Origin: CAG-390 sp964579135
GTDB taxonomy: Bacteria; Bacillota; Clostridia; Oscillospirales; CAG-272
Length of the DNA stretch: 58,319 nt
NCBI GenBank assembly: GCA_964579135.1
Contig: CAZOFD010000009.1
Coordinates: 1-58,319 of the forward strand
Reading direction: 5' to 3'
Part shown: piece after piece, positions 42,658 through 50,089 of the stretch
How the letters are laid out: every line of letters begins with the position of its first letter
Numbering within the stretch: position 1 is the first letter of the stretch
The notes under the pieces: model-generated
What the model was told of the DNA's origin: nothing
The model's database searches: none
What the model saw: only the letters and a program-made list of their open reading frames with translations
Translations under genes and position numbers: made by a program

Positions 42658-43587
42658 TTAAAATCTTTCGATCGTAACTTCGCCGACGAGGCGCTCGACG
42701 TCCTCACGCTTCGGAGGGCGCGTGCCCTCGGTCATACAAGCGGCACTTCCGTAGCAAACGGCGCGTTTGAGCATTTGGTCGTAACCTTGCCCCTCCGCAG
42801 CCGCGGCGCAAAAGCCGCCTATCGAACTGTCGCCGGCGCCTATGGTCGAAAGGGCGCGTATCTTCGGAGCGTGTGCAACGAAGCAGCCGTCCTCGCATAC
42901 GAGCAGTGCGCCGCGAGAGCCGAGACTGATCATAACGTTTTCTATGCCGCGTGCGCGAAGTGCCTCGGCGGCGCTTTTCGCGCTTGCGAAGTCTTTAACG
43001 TCGACGTCGGTGTAGGAGCCGATCTCTTCTTCGTTGGGCTTGATGAGCCAAGGCTCGGCGGCGATGAGATCGTTTTTGCCGAAAGAGCGCGAGTCGATCA
43101 CTATCTTGGCTCCGCGTTCCTTAAGCTCGGCTATAAGCGCCAGCATACCGTTCATAGTAACGCCCGAGGGATTCCTGCCGGTTACGGTTATTATAGCGTC
43201 CGAAACGTCGAGAGCATACAGTTCTTTGCGCACCGAGGATAGCAAGTCGTCGCTTGCTGTAAAGCCCGCGAAACTTATCCTCGTTTCGGGATTGGTGTTT
43301 GTGTGCAGAGTGATGTTCTCGCGAATACGCCCGTGGGTCACGATCGAGCGATATTCGAGCGAATCTGCGGCGAGCGCCTTTTCGAAAGTCTCGCCGTTCT
43401 CGTCGCCGAGCACTACGAGCGCGGTGTTCTCCACGCCGCATGCTGTAAGCGCACGAGAGATGTTGACGCCCTTGCCGCCCGCCTCCCACGCGGTTATGGA
43501 TGCGAGATTTTCGTGAAAAGGCTTAAAATCATCGACGTGGCAGTGCATATCGAAGGCGGGATTCAACGTGAGAGTGATTATCTTCAT
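42658..43587 (-). CDS. PfkB-family hexose-phosphate kinase (1-phosphofructokinase type)
   Basis: A 309-residue ribokinase-fold kinase. It starts IITLTLNPAFDMHCHV and has EAGGKGVNISRAL in the sugar site. TVTGRNPSGV follows, as does the anion-hole/catalytic loop STIGAGDSSIGGF with the catalytic Asp. The closest relatives are FruK and LacC (fructose-1-phosphate or tagatose-6-phosphate kinase). It lies 18 bp after the SorE-like gene on the same strand, so it probably phosphorylates a product of that pathway. AGAGGA precedes ATG. Confidence 0.88.
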   Translation of the reverse strand: MKIITLTLNPAFDMHCHVDDFKPFHENLASITAWEAGGKGVNISRALTACGVENTALVVLGDENGETFEKALAADSLEYRSIVTHGRIRENITLHTNTNPETRISFAGFTASDDLLSSVRKELYALDVSDAIITVTGRNPSGVTMNGMLALIAELKERGAKIVIDSRSFGKNDLIAAEPWLIKPNEEEIGSYTDVDVKDFASAKSAAEALRARGIENVMISLGSRGALLVCEDGCFVAHAPKIRALSTIGAGDSSIGGFCAAAAEGQGYDQMLKRAVCYGSAACMTEGTRPPKREDVERLVGEVTIERF

Positions 43588-43605
43588 AATTTTTTCCTCT
43601 CGCGT

Positions 43606-44859
43606 TTATGCTTTGGGGCCGTGCTCAAGCAGATATTTTTCCGCTTCGGTACACCACAGTCCTCCGTTGGCTTTTACGATCTTGGCAAGCTCGCGGTAGA
43701 GCTCGTTCGTTTCGCCGAGCTTTTCGAGGTCGTCGATGGCAACGAGCGGGATGTCTATACCGGTATAGCATACTTTTTTCGCTCCGCTCGGCTTTTCCAT
43801 AGCGAGAATGGTGTCCTTAACGGCGCCGAGACCGAGTATGTGCGAAACAATCGCGCCGGTGTTGATCTTGTTGGCTTCGATAAGCTTGATTACGTCGACC
43901 ATATCGACGGGGATGCTGCCCGCCGTGCCGACTACGTGTATGCCGTCGTAATGAACGCGGTAAAGGTTGAGAGCACCGGGCATATTGTGTATCGCGGGTC
44001 CCGCAAAGAAGTTTATGCAACCGTCCTCGCGGCAGATTTCCTCTGCCATAGAGAACAGAGCGGGAACGGGTACCATAACGAAAACGTCGTCAAATCCGCC
44101 GCAGGAGATCTTTTTGAGCTCCGTTGCGGGGTCTTCCATACCGGAGGTGTTGAGGTAGATGAGTTCGCAACCGTTTTTGGCGGCGCGCTCGGGCGTGCAT
44201 CTTGCGGACGCCCACGAGAGTCTGTCCTCGGACAGGTCGGTAACCACCACCTGAGATGCTCCGGCATAACCGACGGCAAGCTCTACGGCTCCGATTCCCA
44301 TAGGACCTGCGCCGCCGAGTATTGCGACTCTGCCGCCGCGCTTTGCGCCGTCGGTGCGAGTATAGGTCGTGTAATCGGTGTGATAAAAACCTTTGAAGCC
44401 GCGAATAACGCACGCAAGCGATTCGCAAAGCGAGCCGCTGAAGAAGTTTTCGCCCTCGTAAGGAATAAGGCATCCGCGCTCGAGAACGACGGAGGGAACG
44501 AGCGCGTAGGTTGCGCTTCCGCCGATATACTGATACGAATAACCGGGGTCATAGCCGCTTTCGAGCTTCAGCGCCGGTTGGAGAACTATTTTTTGCCCGA
44601 CGCTCCACTTGTCGGTAAGGTCTTTGCCGACCTCGACGATCTCGCCGCAAAGCTCGTGACCGATTATAACGGGTTTTTCGGCTATATCCGGGGGAACGCG
44701 CTTATGCGCGGTGCCCTGCTTTACCGCCTTGTAGGTGGAGGCGCAGAGCGAGTCCGTTATGACTTTTATAAGCACTTCGTCGTTGCCTACTGTGGGGAGC
44801 TCGAATTCTTCGAGTCTCATATCCATTGCGCCGTACAGTCTTACCGCTTTTGTTTTCAT
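43606..44859 (-). CDS. zinc-binding sugar-phosphate dehydrogenase (SorE-like)
   Basis: A 417-residue medium-chain dehydrogenase. Zinc-site residues appear in DSLCAST and IIGHELCGEIVEVG; the NAD fold has VAILGGAGPMGIGAVELA. The long C-terminus with GCINFFAGPAIHNM and HYDGIHVVGTAGS matches L-sorbose-1-phosphate reductase and related enzymes. The substrate is probably a ketose or polyol phosphate. AAGGAGA precedes ATG 44859. The divergent DeoR gene is its likely regulator. Confidence 0.85.
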   Translation of the reverse strand: MKTKAVRLYGAMDMRLEEFELPTVGNDEVLIKVITDSLCASTYKAVKQGTAHKRVPPDIAEKPVIIGHELCGEIVEVGKDLTDKWSVGQKIVLQPALKLESGYDPGYSYQYIGGSATYALVPSVVLERGCLIPYEGENFFSGSLCESLACVIRGFKGFYHTDYTTYTRTDGAKRGGRVAILGGAGPMGIGAVELAVGYAGASQVVVTDLSEDRLSWASARCTPERAAKNGCELIYLNTSGMEDPATELKKISCGGFDDVFVMVPVPALFSMAEEICREDGCINFFAGPAIHNMPGALNLYRVHYDGIHVVGTAGSIPVDMVDVIKLIEANKINTGAIVSHILGLGAVKDTILAMEKPSGAKKVCYTGIDIPLVAIDDLEKLGETNELYRELAKIVKANGGLWCTEAEKYLLEHGPKA

Positions 44860-44904
44860 AGAAACTTTTCTCCTTGTGGTTTTTGATCGTGTGTTTTTCG
44901 CATA

Positions 44905-44933
44905 TTGACAAATGCGATATCTACCAATATAAT
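44905..44933 (+). promoter_or_regulatory. promoter of the DeoR-family gene
   Basis: TTGACA (44905-44910), 17-bp spacer, TATAAT (44928-44933): full consensus. The GATC-centred operator repeats lie downstream of its start. Confidence 0.82.
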
Positions 44934-44960
44934 TAAAGCACAATTTTATCAAAAAGTCAA
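44932..44960 (-). promoter_or_regulatory. promoter of the SorE-like/PfkB operon
   Basis: - strand TTGACT (44960-44955), 17-bp spacer, TTTAAT (44937-44932). Its -10 box overlaps that of the oppositely directed promoter at 44905-44933, so the two cannot be occupied fully at once. Confidence 0.7.
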
Positions 44961-45031
44961 CGATCGTCGCGGAATAATATAAAAGATCATGGTTTGCGGT
45001 CAAAACGATCAAAAACGATCACGTACGATCA
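44961..45031. promoter_or_regulatory. phased direct repeats, probable DeoR operators
   Basis: ACGATCA occurs at 45005, 45015 and 45025, exactly 10 bp apart. Related GATC-centred copies lie at 44962-44965 and 44985-44988, about two turns apart. Helically phased direct repeats are typical binding sites of DeoR-family repressors. They lie in the leader of the DeoR gene and next to the -35 of the SorE-like operon. Confidence 0.65.
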
Positions 45032-45067
45032 CGTAAAATTGCGCGAAATGTCGGGAGGAAATTTTTT

Positions 45068-45826
45068 ATGATGATGAGCGAAAGGCACGTGCGGATTGTG
45101 GACGAATTGAAAAGGAATCCGCACGTCAGCGTTAAGGAACTCGCGCGAAAATTATACGTAAGCGAGCCGACGGTGCGCCGCGACCTCACGGAGCTGCAGG
45201 ACAGGGGAATTATTACGAAAATATACGGCGGCGCGATCCTCAATACCGAGGCGGCATATCGCGAGATACCGTTTTTGCTGCGCGAAAACGAGCAGAGCAC
45301 ACCCAAGAGCGAAATGGCAAAACGCGCTGCGGCTATGGTAAAAGAGGGCGACGTCGTTATGCTCGACGGCTCTACAAGTGCGTACCGTATGGTGCCGCAC
45401 CTTGTGCGCATACCGAATCTGACGGTGATAACGAGCGGCGCCAAGACCGCAGTGGCTTTGGCTGAGGCAAACGTGCGCACTTTTTGCACGGGCGGGCAAA
45501 TGATAATCCACTCTTTTTCGTACGTGGGCGAGCAGGCGGAGAACTTTGTTCGCAATATAAATGCCGACGTGTTGTTTTTTTCGTGCCGCGGGCTCGATTC
45601 CGACGGAAAGATGACGGACAACGCCATTGAGGAGGCAAATCTGCGCCGCGTGATGTTCGGGCAAAGCGCCAAGAGGGTATTGCTGTGCGACAGCTCGAAA
45701 TTCGGGAAAAGATATTTTTACAATATGGGCAGCGTGCGCGATATCGACAGCATCGTTTCCGACGGTGACGTGCCGCAAAGCGTAGCCGACGTCATAGCCG
45801 CGTCGCGACGCGGGGCACGGCAATAA
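45068..45826 (+). CDS. DeoR-family transcriptional regulator
   Basis: A 252-residue repressor. The N-terminal winged helix-turn-helix (RIVDELKRNPHVSVKELARKLYVSEPTVRRDL) is followed by the sugar-phosphate sensor domain (GDVVMLDGSTSAYRMVPHL; TSGAKTAVALAE; SCRGLDSDGKMTDN). It is divergent from the SorE-like/PfkB operon, which it most likely represses until a sugar phosphate appears. GGAGG is 9 bp before the first of three consecutive ATGs. Confidence 0.93.
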   Translation: MMMSERHVRIVDELKRNPHVSVKELARKLYVSEPTVRRDLTELQDRGIITKIYGGAILNTEAAYREIPFLLRENEQSTPKSEMAKRAAAMVKEGDVVMLDGSTSAYRMVPHLVRIPNLTVITSGAKTAVALAEANVRTFCTGGQMIIHSFSYVGEQAENFVRNINADVLFFSCRGLDSDGKMTDNAIEEANLRRVMFGQSAKRVLLCDSSKFGKRYFYNMGSVRDIDSIVSDGDVPQSVADVIAASRRGARQ

Positions 45827-45870
45827 ACGACGGCGGAGTGGGACCCTTTGTCCCGCTCCGCCGTCGTTTT
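45825..45870. terminator. bidirectional intrinsic terminator
   Basis: AAACGACGGCGGAG pairs with CTCCGCCGTCGTTTT, with an inner GGGAC/GTCCC stem. It lies between the convergent DeoR and flavin reductase genes. Confidence 0.9.
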
Positions 45871-45883
45871 GGCGTTGCGTGCT

Positions 45884-46441
45884 TTATTTGAGTTTTGTGC
45901 CGTCGGAAAAAGCCGAGCCGACTTTTTCGCCGATAACGTAGTAGGCTTGTCCTGCGGCGTCATAGGTGATGGGGCGCAGTTTCGACACGTCGATCGTGCC
46001 GCCCGTGAGCACGGTTTCGTCTGCGCAAACGTTTACTATCTCCCCGATCATACGGCAGGTTTCGGGGTCGTACGATACGAGCCGACACTCGAGAGCCATC
46101 GGCAGTTCCGCTATCAGCGGAGCGTCGACGATATCGCTTTTTTGCGCGTGAAATCCCGCACGCGAAAATTTGTCGGGGACGTCGTTTGCGGACACCACTC
46201 CGACGTAGTCGCAGGCGACGAGCGTGTCGGCGGTCGCCATAGCGACGGTAAACGCTTTTCTGTTTATAATGTTTTTTACTGTCTTGTGCTCCGGGCTGAG
46301 GCATACGGATATCTCGTTTACCTCGCTTATGCCGCCCCAAGCGGCGTTCATAGCGTCCGGCACCCCGTTCTCGTCGTATGACGCGATAATTAAAACGGGT
46401 TGCGGATACAGCCAAGATTTTGCTCCGAAATTCTTCCTCAT
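45884..46441 (-). CDS. flavin reductase family protein
   Basis: A 185-residue FMN-binding split-barrel protein. The flavin site includes VLIIASYDENGVPDAMNAAWGG and AFTVAMATADT, followed by GRxxGFHA-like RAGFHAQKSDIVDAPL. The family reduces free flavin or acts as a small NAD(P)H oxidoreductase in anaerobes. ATG 46441 is required because a stop codon lies five codons upstream in frame. The only SD stands beyond a strong hairpin. Confidence 0.88.
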   Translation of the reverse strand: MRKNFGAKSWLYPQPVLIIASYDENGVPDAMNAAWGGISEVNEISVCLSPEHKTVKNIINRKAFTVAMATADTLVACDYVGVVSANDVPDKFSRAGFHAQKSDIVDAPLIAELPMALECRLVSYDPETCRMIGEIVNVCADETVLTGGTIDVSKLRPITYDAAGQAYYVIGEKVGSAFSDGTKLK

Positions 46442-46499
46442 AGTCGTGTTTGTGCGTTTTTACCCGCGCGGTCGCTTGGGCAAAAACGCCCTCCTTTCT
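46439..46499 (-). promoter_or_regulatory. ribosome-binding site bridged by a hairpin (flavin reductase)
   Basis: On the mRNA AGAAAGGAGG (46499-46490) is followed at once by a 12-bp stem (GCGTTTTTGCCC 46489-46478 with GGGTAAAAACGC 46465-46454, one G-U pair), which contains an inner GCG/CGC pair. Then come 12 nt and ATG 46441. The SD is nearly perfect, but 48 nt from the start if the hairpin is open. This is the clearest of the cases in this window. Confidence 0.75.
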
Positions 46500-46587
46500 G
46501 TTTTTTGTTTTATTGTGCGAGCGTACCGCGGGCGAGGTGTCGTCGCGCCTTACTCAATCGTAAAGCGAGTGGTGCGCGTGCGACTTT

Positions 46588-46802
46588 TTACCGTTTTTTC
46601 GTTTCGCGCTCGCTTCTGTCGTTGGTTTTTCGCTCTTCCGTCATTTTAACGAACCATTCGACCATAGCCGGGTCCGTGTGAGAGAAAAACGCGCTCTTTC
46701 CGCTGTCGAGCTTTGCGACGTCGTTCATTTCGTCATCCGAAAGGGTAAAGTCGAAAACGTCGAAGTTTTCTCTCCTCGTTGATTTCGTTGCGCATATGTG
46801 GT
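46588..46802 (-). pseudogene. aldo/keto reductase remnant (C-terminal end only)
   Basis: On the - strand a frame from about 46800 to the stop at 46590-46588 encodes KSTRRENFDVFDFTLSDDE..., then LDSGKSAFFSHTDPAMVEWFVKM. That is the C-terminal tail of aldo/keto reductases (KST...ER..EN..VFDF.LS...M; DPxxVxW). The preceding about 220-270 residues, including the TIM barrel and catalytic Tyr, are absent; a TAA lies 6 codons upstream of residue His at 46800, and no start codon is in frame. The join is also short of a few residues inside the KST...EN motif. A MerR-type promoter still stands upstream (46824-46853). This is a deletion remnant. Confidence 0.8.
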
Positions 46803-46807
46803 ATAAT
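46779..46807 (+). promoter_or_regulatory. promoter-like sequence at the remnant's edge
   Basis: TTGATT (46779-46784), 17-bp spacer, TATAAT (46802-46807). It reads towards ligA but lies partly within the remnant. It may be coincidental, or drive ligA as a second promoter. Confidence 0.45.
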
Positions 46808-46823
46808 TTGTTTGCTTAAGTTA

Positions 46824-46853
46824 AATATACACCTTGAAGTTACTCCGAGTCAA
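46824..46853 (-). promoter_or_regulatory. MerR-type promoter left in front of the remnant
   Basis: - strand TTGACT (46853-46848), 18-bp spacer, TATATT (46829-46824). The long spacer contains ACTCGGAGTAACTTCAAGGT, the kind of imperfect dyad seen in promoters of aldo/keto reductases controlled by MerR-family activators (AdhR type). No merR gene remains nearby. Confidence 0.5.
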
Positions 46854-46918
46854 GCGGTAATCGAAAAAAAGCGCGTCGTACGGCGAAAAATCGAAATACG
46901 GCGGCAAAAGGGAATGAA

Positions 46919-46947
46919 TTGACTTTTTCGCTTGCCGATGGTATAAT
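46919..46947 (+). promoter_or_regulatory. promoter of ligA
   Basis: TTGACT (46919-46924), 17-bp spacer, TATAAT (46942-46947), 41 bp before ATG 46989. Confidence 0.88.
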
Positions 46948-46988
46948 TATCGTATATTATAAGCAATGAAATAAAGGTCGAAACGGTG

Positions 46989-49013
46989 ATGGGTGTGAAC
47001 GAAAATAACTCGAAAGAGATCGTGCGCGAAATTCGCGATCTGCGCGAAAAACTGACGTATTACGCAAAAAAATATTACGTTGACGATGCTCCTTTGATAT
47101 CCGATTACGAATACGATATGATGTATCGCCGACTTATCGAGCTCGAAGAAGCGCATCCGGAGTTTGCCGACCCCTCTTCGCCGACGCAAAGAGTCGGCGG
47201 CAAGCCGCTCGACAAATTCAAAAAGGTAACTCACGCCGTCAGGATGGATTCGCTTTCGGACGTCTTTTCGTTTGAGGAGCTCGACGCTTTTCTCGCAAGG
47301 TCTTGCGAGGTATTGCCGGACGCCGAGTGGTCGGTCGAGCCGAAGATAGACGGGCTCTCCGTATCGCTTATTTACGAGAGGGGCGTGCTTGTTTGCGGCG
47401 CAACGCGCGGAGACGGAGTGACGGGTGAGGACGTAACGCAAAATATCAAAACGATTTTTTCCGTGCCGTTGACTTTGCCCGAAGAACTCGATATAACCGT
47501 GCGCGGCGAGGTCTATATGCCGCGCTCCGTATTCGCCGCGATCAACGCCTCACGCGAGGCGGCGGGCAAGACGCCGATGGCGAATCCGCGCAACGCTGCC
47601 GCCGGCTCGCTGCGGCAACTCGACCCGAATATAGCGCGTGCGCGTCGGCTCGATATATTCGTGTTTAATCTGCAATCCGGCTCTCCGTATTCCGACGGGC
47701 ATATGCCCGCGTCGCACAGCGAGGCGCTCGACCGCTTGGCGCAGCTCGGATTTAAAACCGTGTGCGAGCGCAAATTGCTTCGCGCCCCGAGTGAGATACG
47801 TGCGCATATAGAGCACCTCGGGGAGAGGCGCGACTCGCTTGCATACGATATAGACGGAGCGGTAGTCAAGCTCGACCGGCTTGCGGGGCGAGCCGTACTC
47901 GGCGAGGGAACGAGTACACCAAAGTGGGCGGTGGCTTATAAATATCCGCCCGAGGTCAAGGAGACGCGACTTGTCGACGTGATAGTCGCTGTCGGCAGAA
48001 CGGGTGTGCTGACGCCGACGGCTGTGCTTGAGCCGGTGCGTTTGGCGGGAACCGCGGTCTCGCGCGCAACTTTGCACAATTGCGATTTTATAGGCGAGCG
48101 CGACATCAGGATCGGGGACGTTGTGCTTGTGCGCAAGGCGGGCGACATAATCCCCGAGATAGTCGCTTCCGTGCCGCAAAAAAGGAACGGCGCAGAGCGT
48201 AAGTTCGTGATGCCGAAGACCTGCCCCTCGTGCGGGGAAAAAGTTTGCCGCGACGATCTCGGCGGCGCAGAGGGGGCGGCGTACAGGTGCACCAACGCGG
48301 CGTGCCCCGCGCAGCTCTCGCGGAGCATAGAGCATTTCGCCTCCAAGGGCGCTATGAATATAGACGGTCTCGGACCGCAGATCGTTGAGCTTTTGCTCTC
48401 TTCGGGGATGATACGCGACGCTGCGGATATTTACTCGCTGAAGAGCGAGCGGATCGCAGGACTTGAGCGGATGGGCGAAATATCCGCCGCCAACCTTATT
48501 GCCGCGATAGAAAGATCGAAAAGCGCGGGGCTCGAGAGATTGATATACGCTTTGGGGATTCGCAATATCGGCGAGGTTGCCGCAACGTCGCTTGCCGCGA
48601 AATTTCGCGATCTCGAAAGTGTTATGAACGCAAGCGTCGAGGATCTTTGTGCCGTCGACGATATAGGCGAGATCAGCGCGGCTTGCGTTGTCGAATTCTT
48701 TTCGCACGAAAAAAATCGCGAGCTGTGTCGCCGCCTTGCCGAGGCTGGCGTCGTTACGAAAGCCGCCCAGCGAGCCGTCGACGACAGTTTTGCCGGATTG
48801 ACGTTTGTTTTAACGGGTACGTTGCCGACCCTTTCGCGCAGCGAAGCGTCGGCAATGATAAAGGAGCGCGGAGGTAAGAGCGCAGGCTCCGTTTCCAAAA
48901 AGACGAATTACGTTGTCGCGGGAAGCGACGCCGGGTCAAAACTTGCTCGCGCCGCAGAACTCGGCACGACGATAATAGACGAGGCGACGTTCCTTAAAAT
49001 GTGCGGCGTTTGA
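46989..49013 (+). CDS. ligA: NAD-dependent DNA ligase
   Basis: A 674-residue ligase that seals nicks in replication and repair. Domain Ia (NAD binding) is followed by the adenylation site Lys119 in VEPKIDGLSV, the OB fold, a four-cysteine zinc finger (CPSCGEKVC...CTNAACPAQ), HhH repeats and a C-terminal BRCT domain (about 595-674: FAGLTFVLTGTLPTLSR). ATG 46989 is chosen over GTG 46986 and GTG 46995; AAAGGTC lies about 10 bp before. Its own promoter is present. Confidence 0.97.
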   Translation: MGVNENNSKEIVREIRDLREKLTYYAKKYYVDDAPLISDYEYDMMYRRLIELEEAHPEFADPSSPTQRVGGKPLDKFKKVTHAVRMDSLSDVFSFEELDAFLARSCEVLPDAEWSVEPKIDGLSVSLIYERGVLVCGATRGDGVTGEDVTQNIKTIFSVPLTLPEELDITVRGEVYMPRSVFAAINASREAAGKTPMANPRNAAAGSLRQLDPNIARARRLDIFVFNLQSGSPYSDGHMPASHSEALDRLAQLGFKTVCERKLLRAPSEIRAHIEHLGERRDSLAYDIDGAVVKLDRLAGRAVLGEGTSTPKWAVAYKYPPEVKETRLVDVIVAVGRTGVLTPTAVLEPVRLAGTAVSRATLHNCDFIGERDIRIGDVVLVRKAGDIIPEIVASVPQKRNGAERKFVMPKTCPSCGEKVCRDDLGGAEGAAYRCTNAACPAQLSRSIEHFASKGAMNIDGLGPQIVELLLSSGMIRDAADIYSLKSERIAGLERMGEISAANLIAAIERSKSAGLERLIYALGIRNIGEVAATSLAAKFRDLESVMNASVEDLCAVDDIGEISAACVVEFFSHEKNRELCRRLAEAGVVTKAAQRAVDDSFAGLTFVLTGTLPTLSRSEASAMIKERGGKSAGSVSKKTNYVVAGSDAGSKLARAAELGTTIIDEATFLKMCGV

Positions 49014-49070
49014 TAGGCTCTTAAACCGAACGCATAGCCTGCGGACTTTGTTGTCCGCAGGCTAAAAACA

Positions 49071-49174
49071 GCAAGTTAGACGCATATCAAATGAATTTTT
49101 TCAAAAGTGTTACGATGAGTATGAAAATGATTTAATATTCATCTTGCAAGCAAGGTGTTTTGCGTCTAACTTGC
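49071..49174. repeat. 104-bp AT-rich element with 14-bp terminal inverted repeats
   Basis: GCAAGTTAGACGCA (49071-49084) and its exact complement (49161-49174) enclose 76 bp of unusually AT-rich DNA. The right arm contains the stop codon of the amidase gene. On the - strand the outer arm is followed by TGTTTTT, so transcribed RNA could form a large terminator. The form is also that of a miniature inverted-repeat element; no target duplication is visible. A separate 12-bp hairpin (49035-49064) stands between it and ligA. Confidence 0.55.
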
Positions 49175-49726
49175 GTATTCGACGATGCCACGGTAGATCC
49201 CTTCGGCAAACAGCTCGGGGCGCTCGGACATAAGCGCCGCATCACGAGGGTCGGTTATAAACCCGAGCTCCACAAGCACGGCGGGCATCGTTGTTTTCCT
49301 TAAAACGTAAAGACCGTTGCGTACCTTTACTCCGCGATTGCCGAGTCCCGTTTCCGCGGTAAGTTCTTTTAGGATATCTTCGGCAAGGTTTGCCGCGCGC
49401 GACGGGATCGAATAGACGAGCGCTTCGCTGCCGCCGACGCTCGGTGACTCCGCGGCGTTGGTGTGCAAACTTATAAAATAATCGGCGCCCCACGAGTTGG
49501 CGTCGTCGACCCTCGCTCGCAGGCTTGAGGCTGTGCCGGTTCCGAGCATAGTGTCGGCTGCCGGACGTGACAGCCTGACTTCAAATCGCGCGTCCGACCG
49601 TAAAAGCCGAGCAAGTTCGATACCGATGGTAAAAACGATATCCTGCTCGCGCAAGCCGTTGCCCTCCGCTCCCGCATTCGGATTGACGGGATTGTGCCCT
49701 TGATCTATATAAATTTTTATCGGCAT
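49166..49726 (-). CDS. N-acetylmuramoyl-L-alanine amidase (Amidase_3, CwlD-like)
   Basis: A 186-residue zinc amidase that cuts the bond between MurNAc and L-Ala. Zinc ligands and catalytic Glu lie in IYIDQGHNPVNPNAGAEGNGL, SLHTNAAESPSVGGSEALVY and VLVELGFITDP. The domain is complete, but there is no signal peptide or membrane anchor, unlike CwlD. It may act in the cytoplasm on recycled fragments, be released by lysis or depend on an unrecognised exporter. AAGGAGG lies 14 bp before ATG. Its stop codon is TAG within the 14-bp repeat. Confidence 0.9.
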   Translation of the reverse strand: MPIKIYIDQGHNPVNPNAGAEGNGLREQDIVFTIGIELARLLRSDARFEVRLSRPAADTMLGTGTASSLRARVDDANSWGADYFISLHTNAAESPSVGGSEALVYSIPSRAANLAEDILKELTAETGLGNRGVKVRNGLYVLRKTTMPAVLVELGFITDPRDAALMSERPELFAEGIYRGIVEYAS

Positions 49727-50089
49727 ATTTTCGTTTTTCTCCTCCTTGCCGTACGTACTTTTATAATGATATTCTTTCGTTGCGCGGCTTGACACCGTTG
49801 CGCTTGAAAGCGAAGTCGATACCGCCGATTTGGCGACGTGCGCTTCCGTAAATACGCGACAAGCGCGAAAAGAGTGCGAAAGAGAGAGCGAAAAAGCAAA
49901 ATAACGAAGATCGAAAAGAACAAGCTCGGACTGCAAAAAACGAGAAACGGTAAAAATACGACAGTGCGCCGACGGCGCGGCATTTGAGGGCAGTCGATAT
50001 CGAGTAACGGACGGCGCATAGATCGCGCGACGCGATAAGGATGCTTAAGATTATACAAAAAGAGACGAAGAAAGGCGGTATTAAACGAG
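49727..50089. other. intergenic region without a recognised feature
   Basis: 363 bp between the divergent amidase and rsmI genes. It contains A-rich, purine-rich stretches. There is a TTGACA near 49789 without a matching -10 and a TATAA near 49760, but no convincing promoter, terminator or small gene. Confidence 0.5.

Noticed and set aside
45001..45031. CRISPR-like short repeats
   Set aside because: The ACGATCA units are 7 bp at 10-bp spacing in a promoter region; they fit a repressor operator and there are no cas genes.
46224..46681. + strand open frames in the flavin reductase/remnant region
   Set aside because: They lie opposite the flavin reductase gene and the aldo/keto reductase remnant, both recognisable on the - strand.
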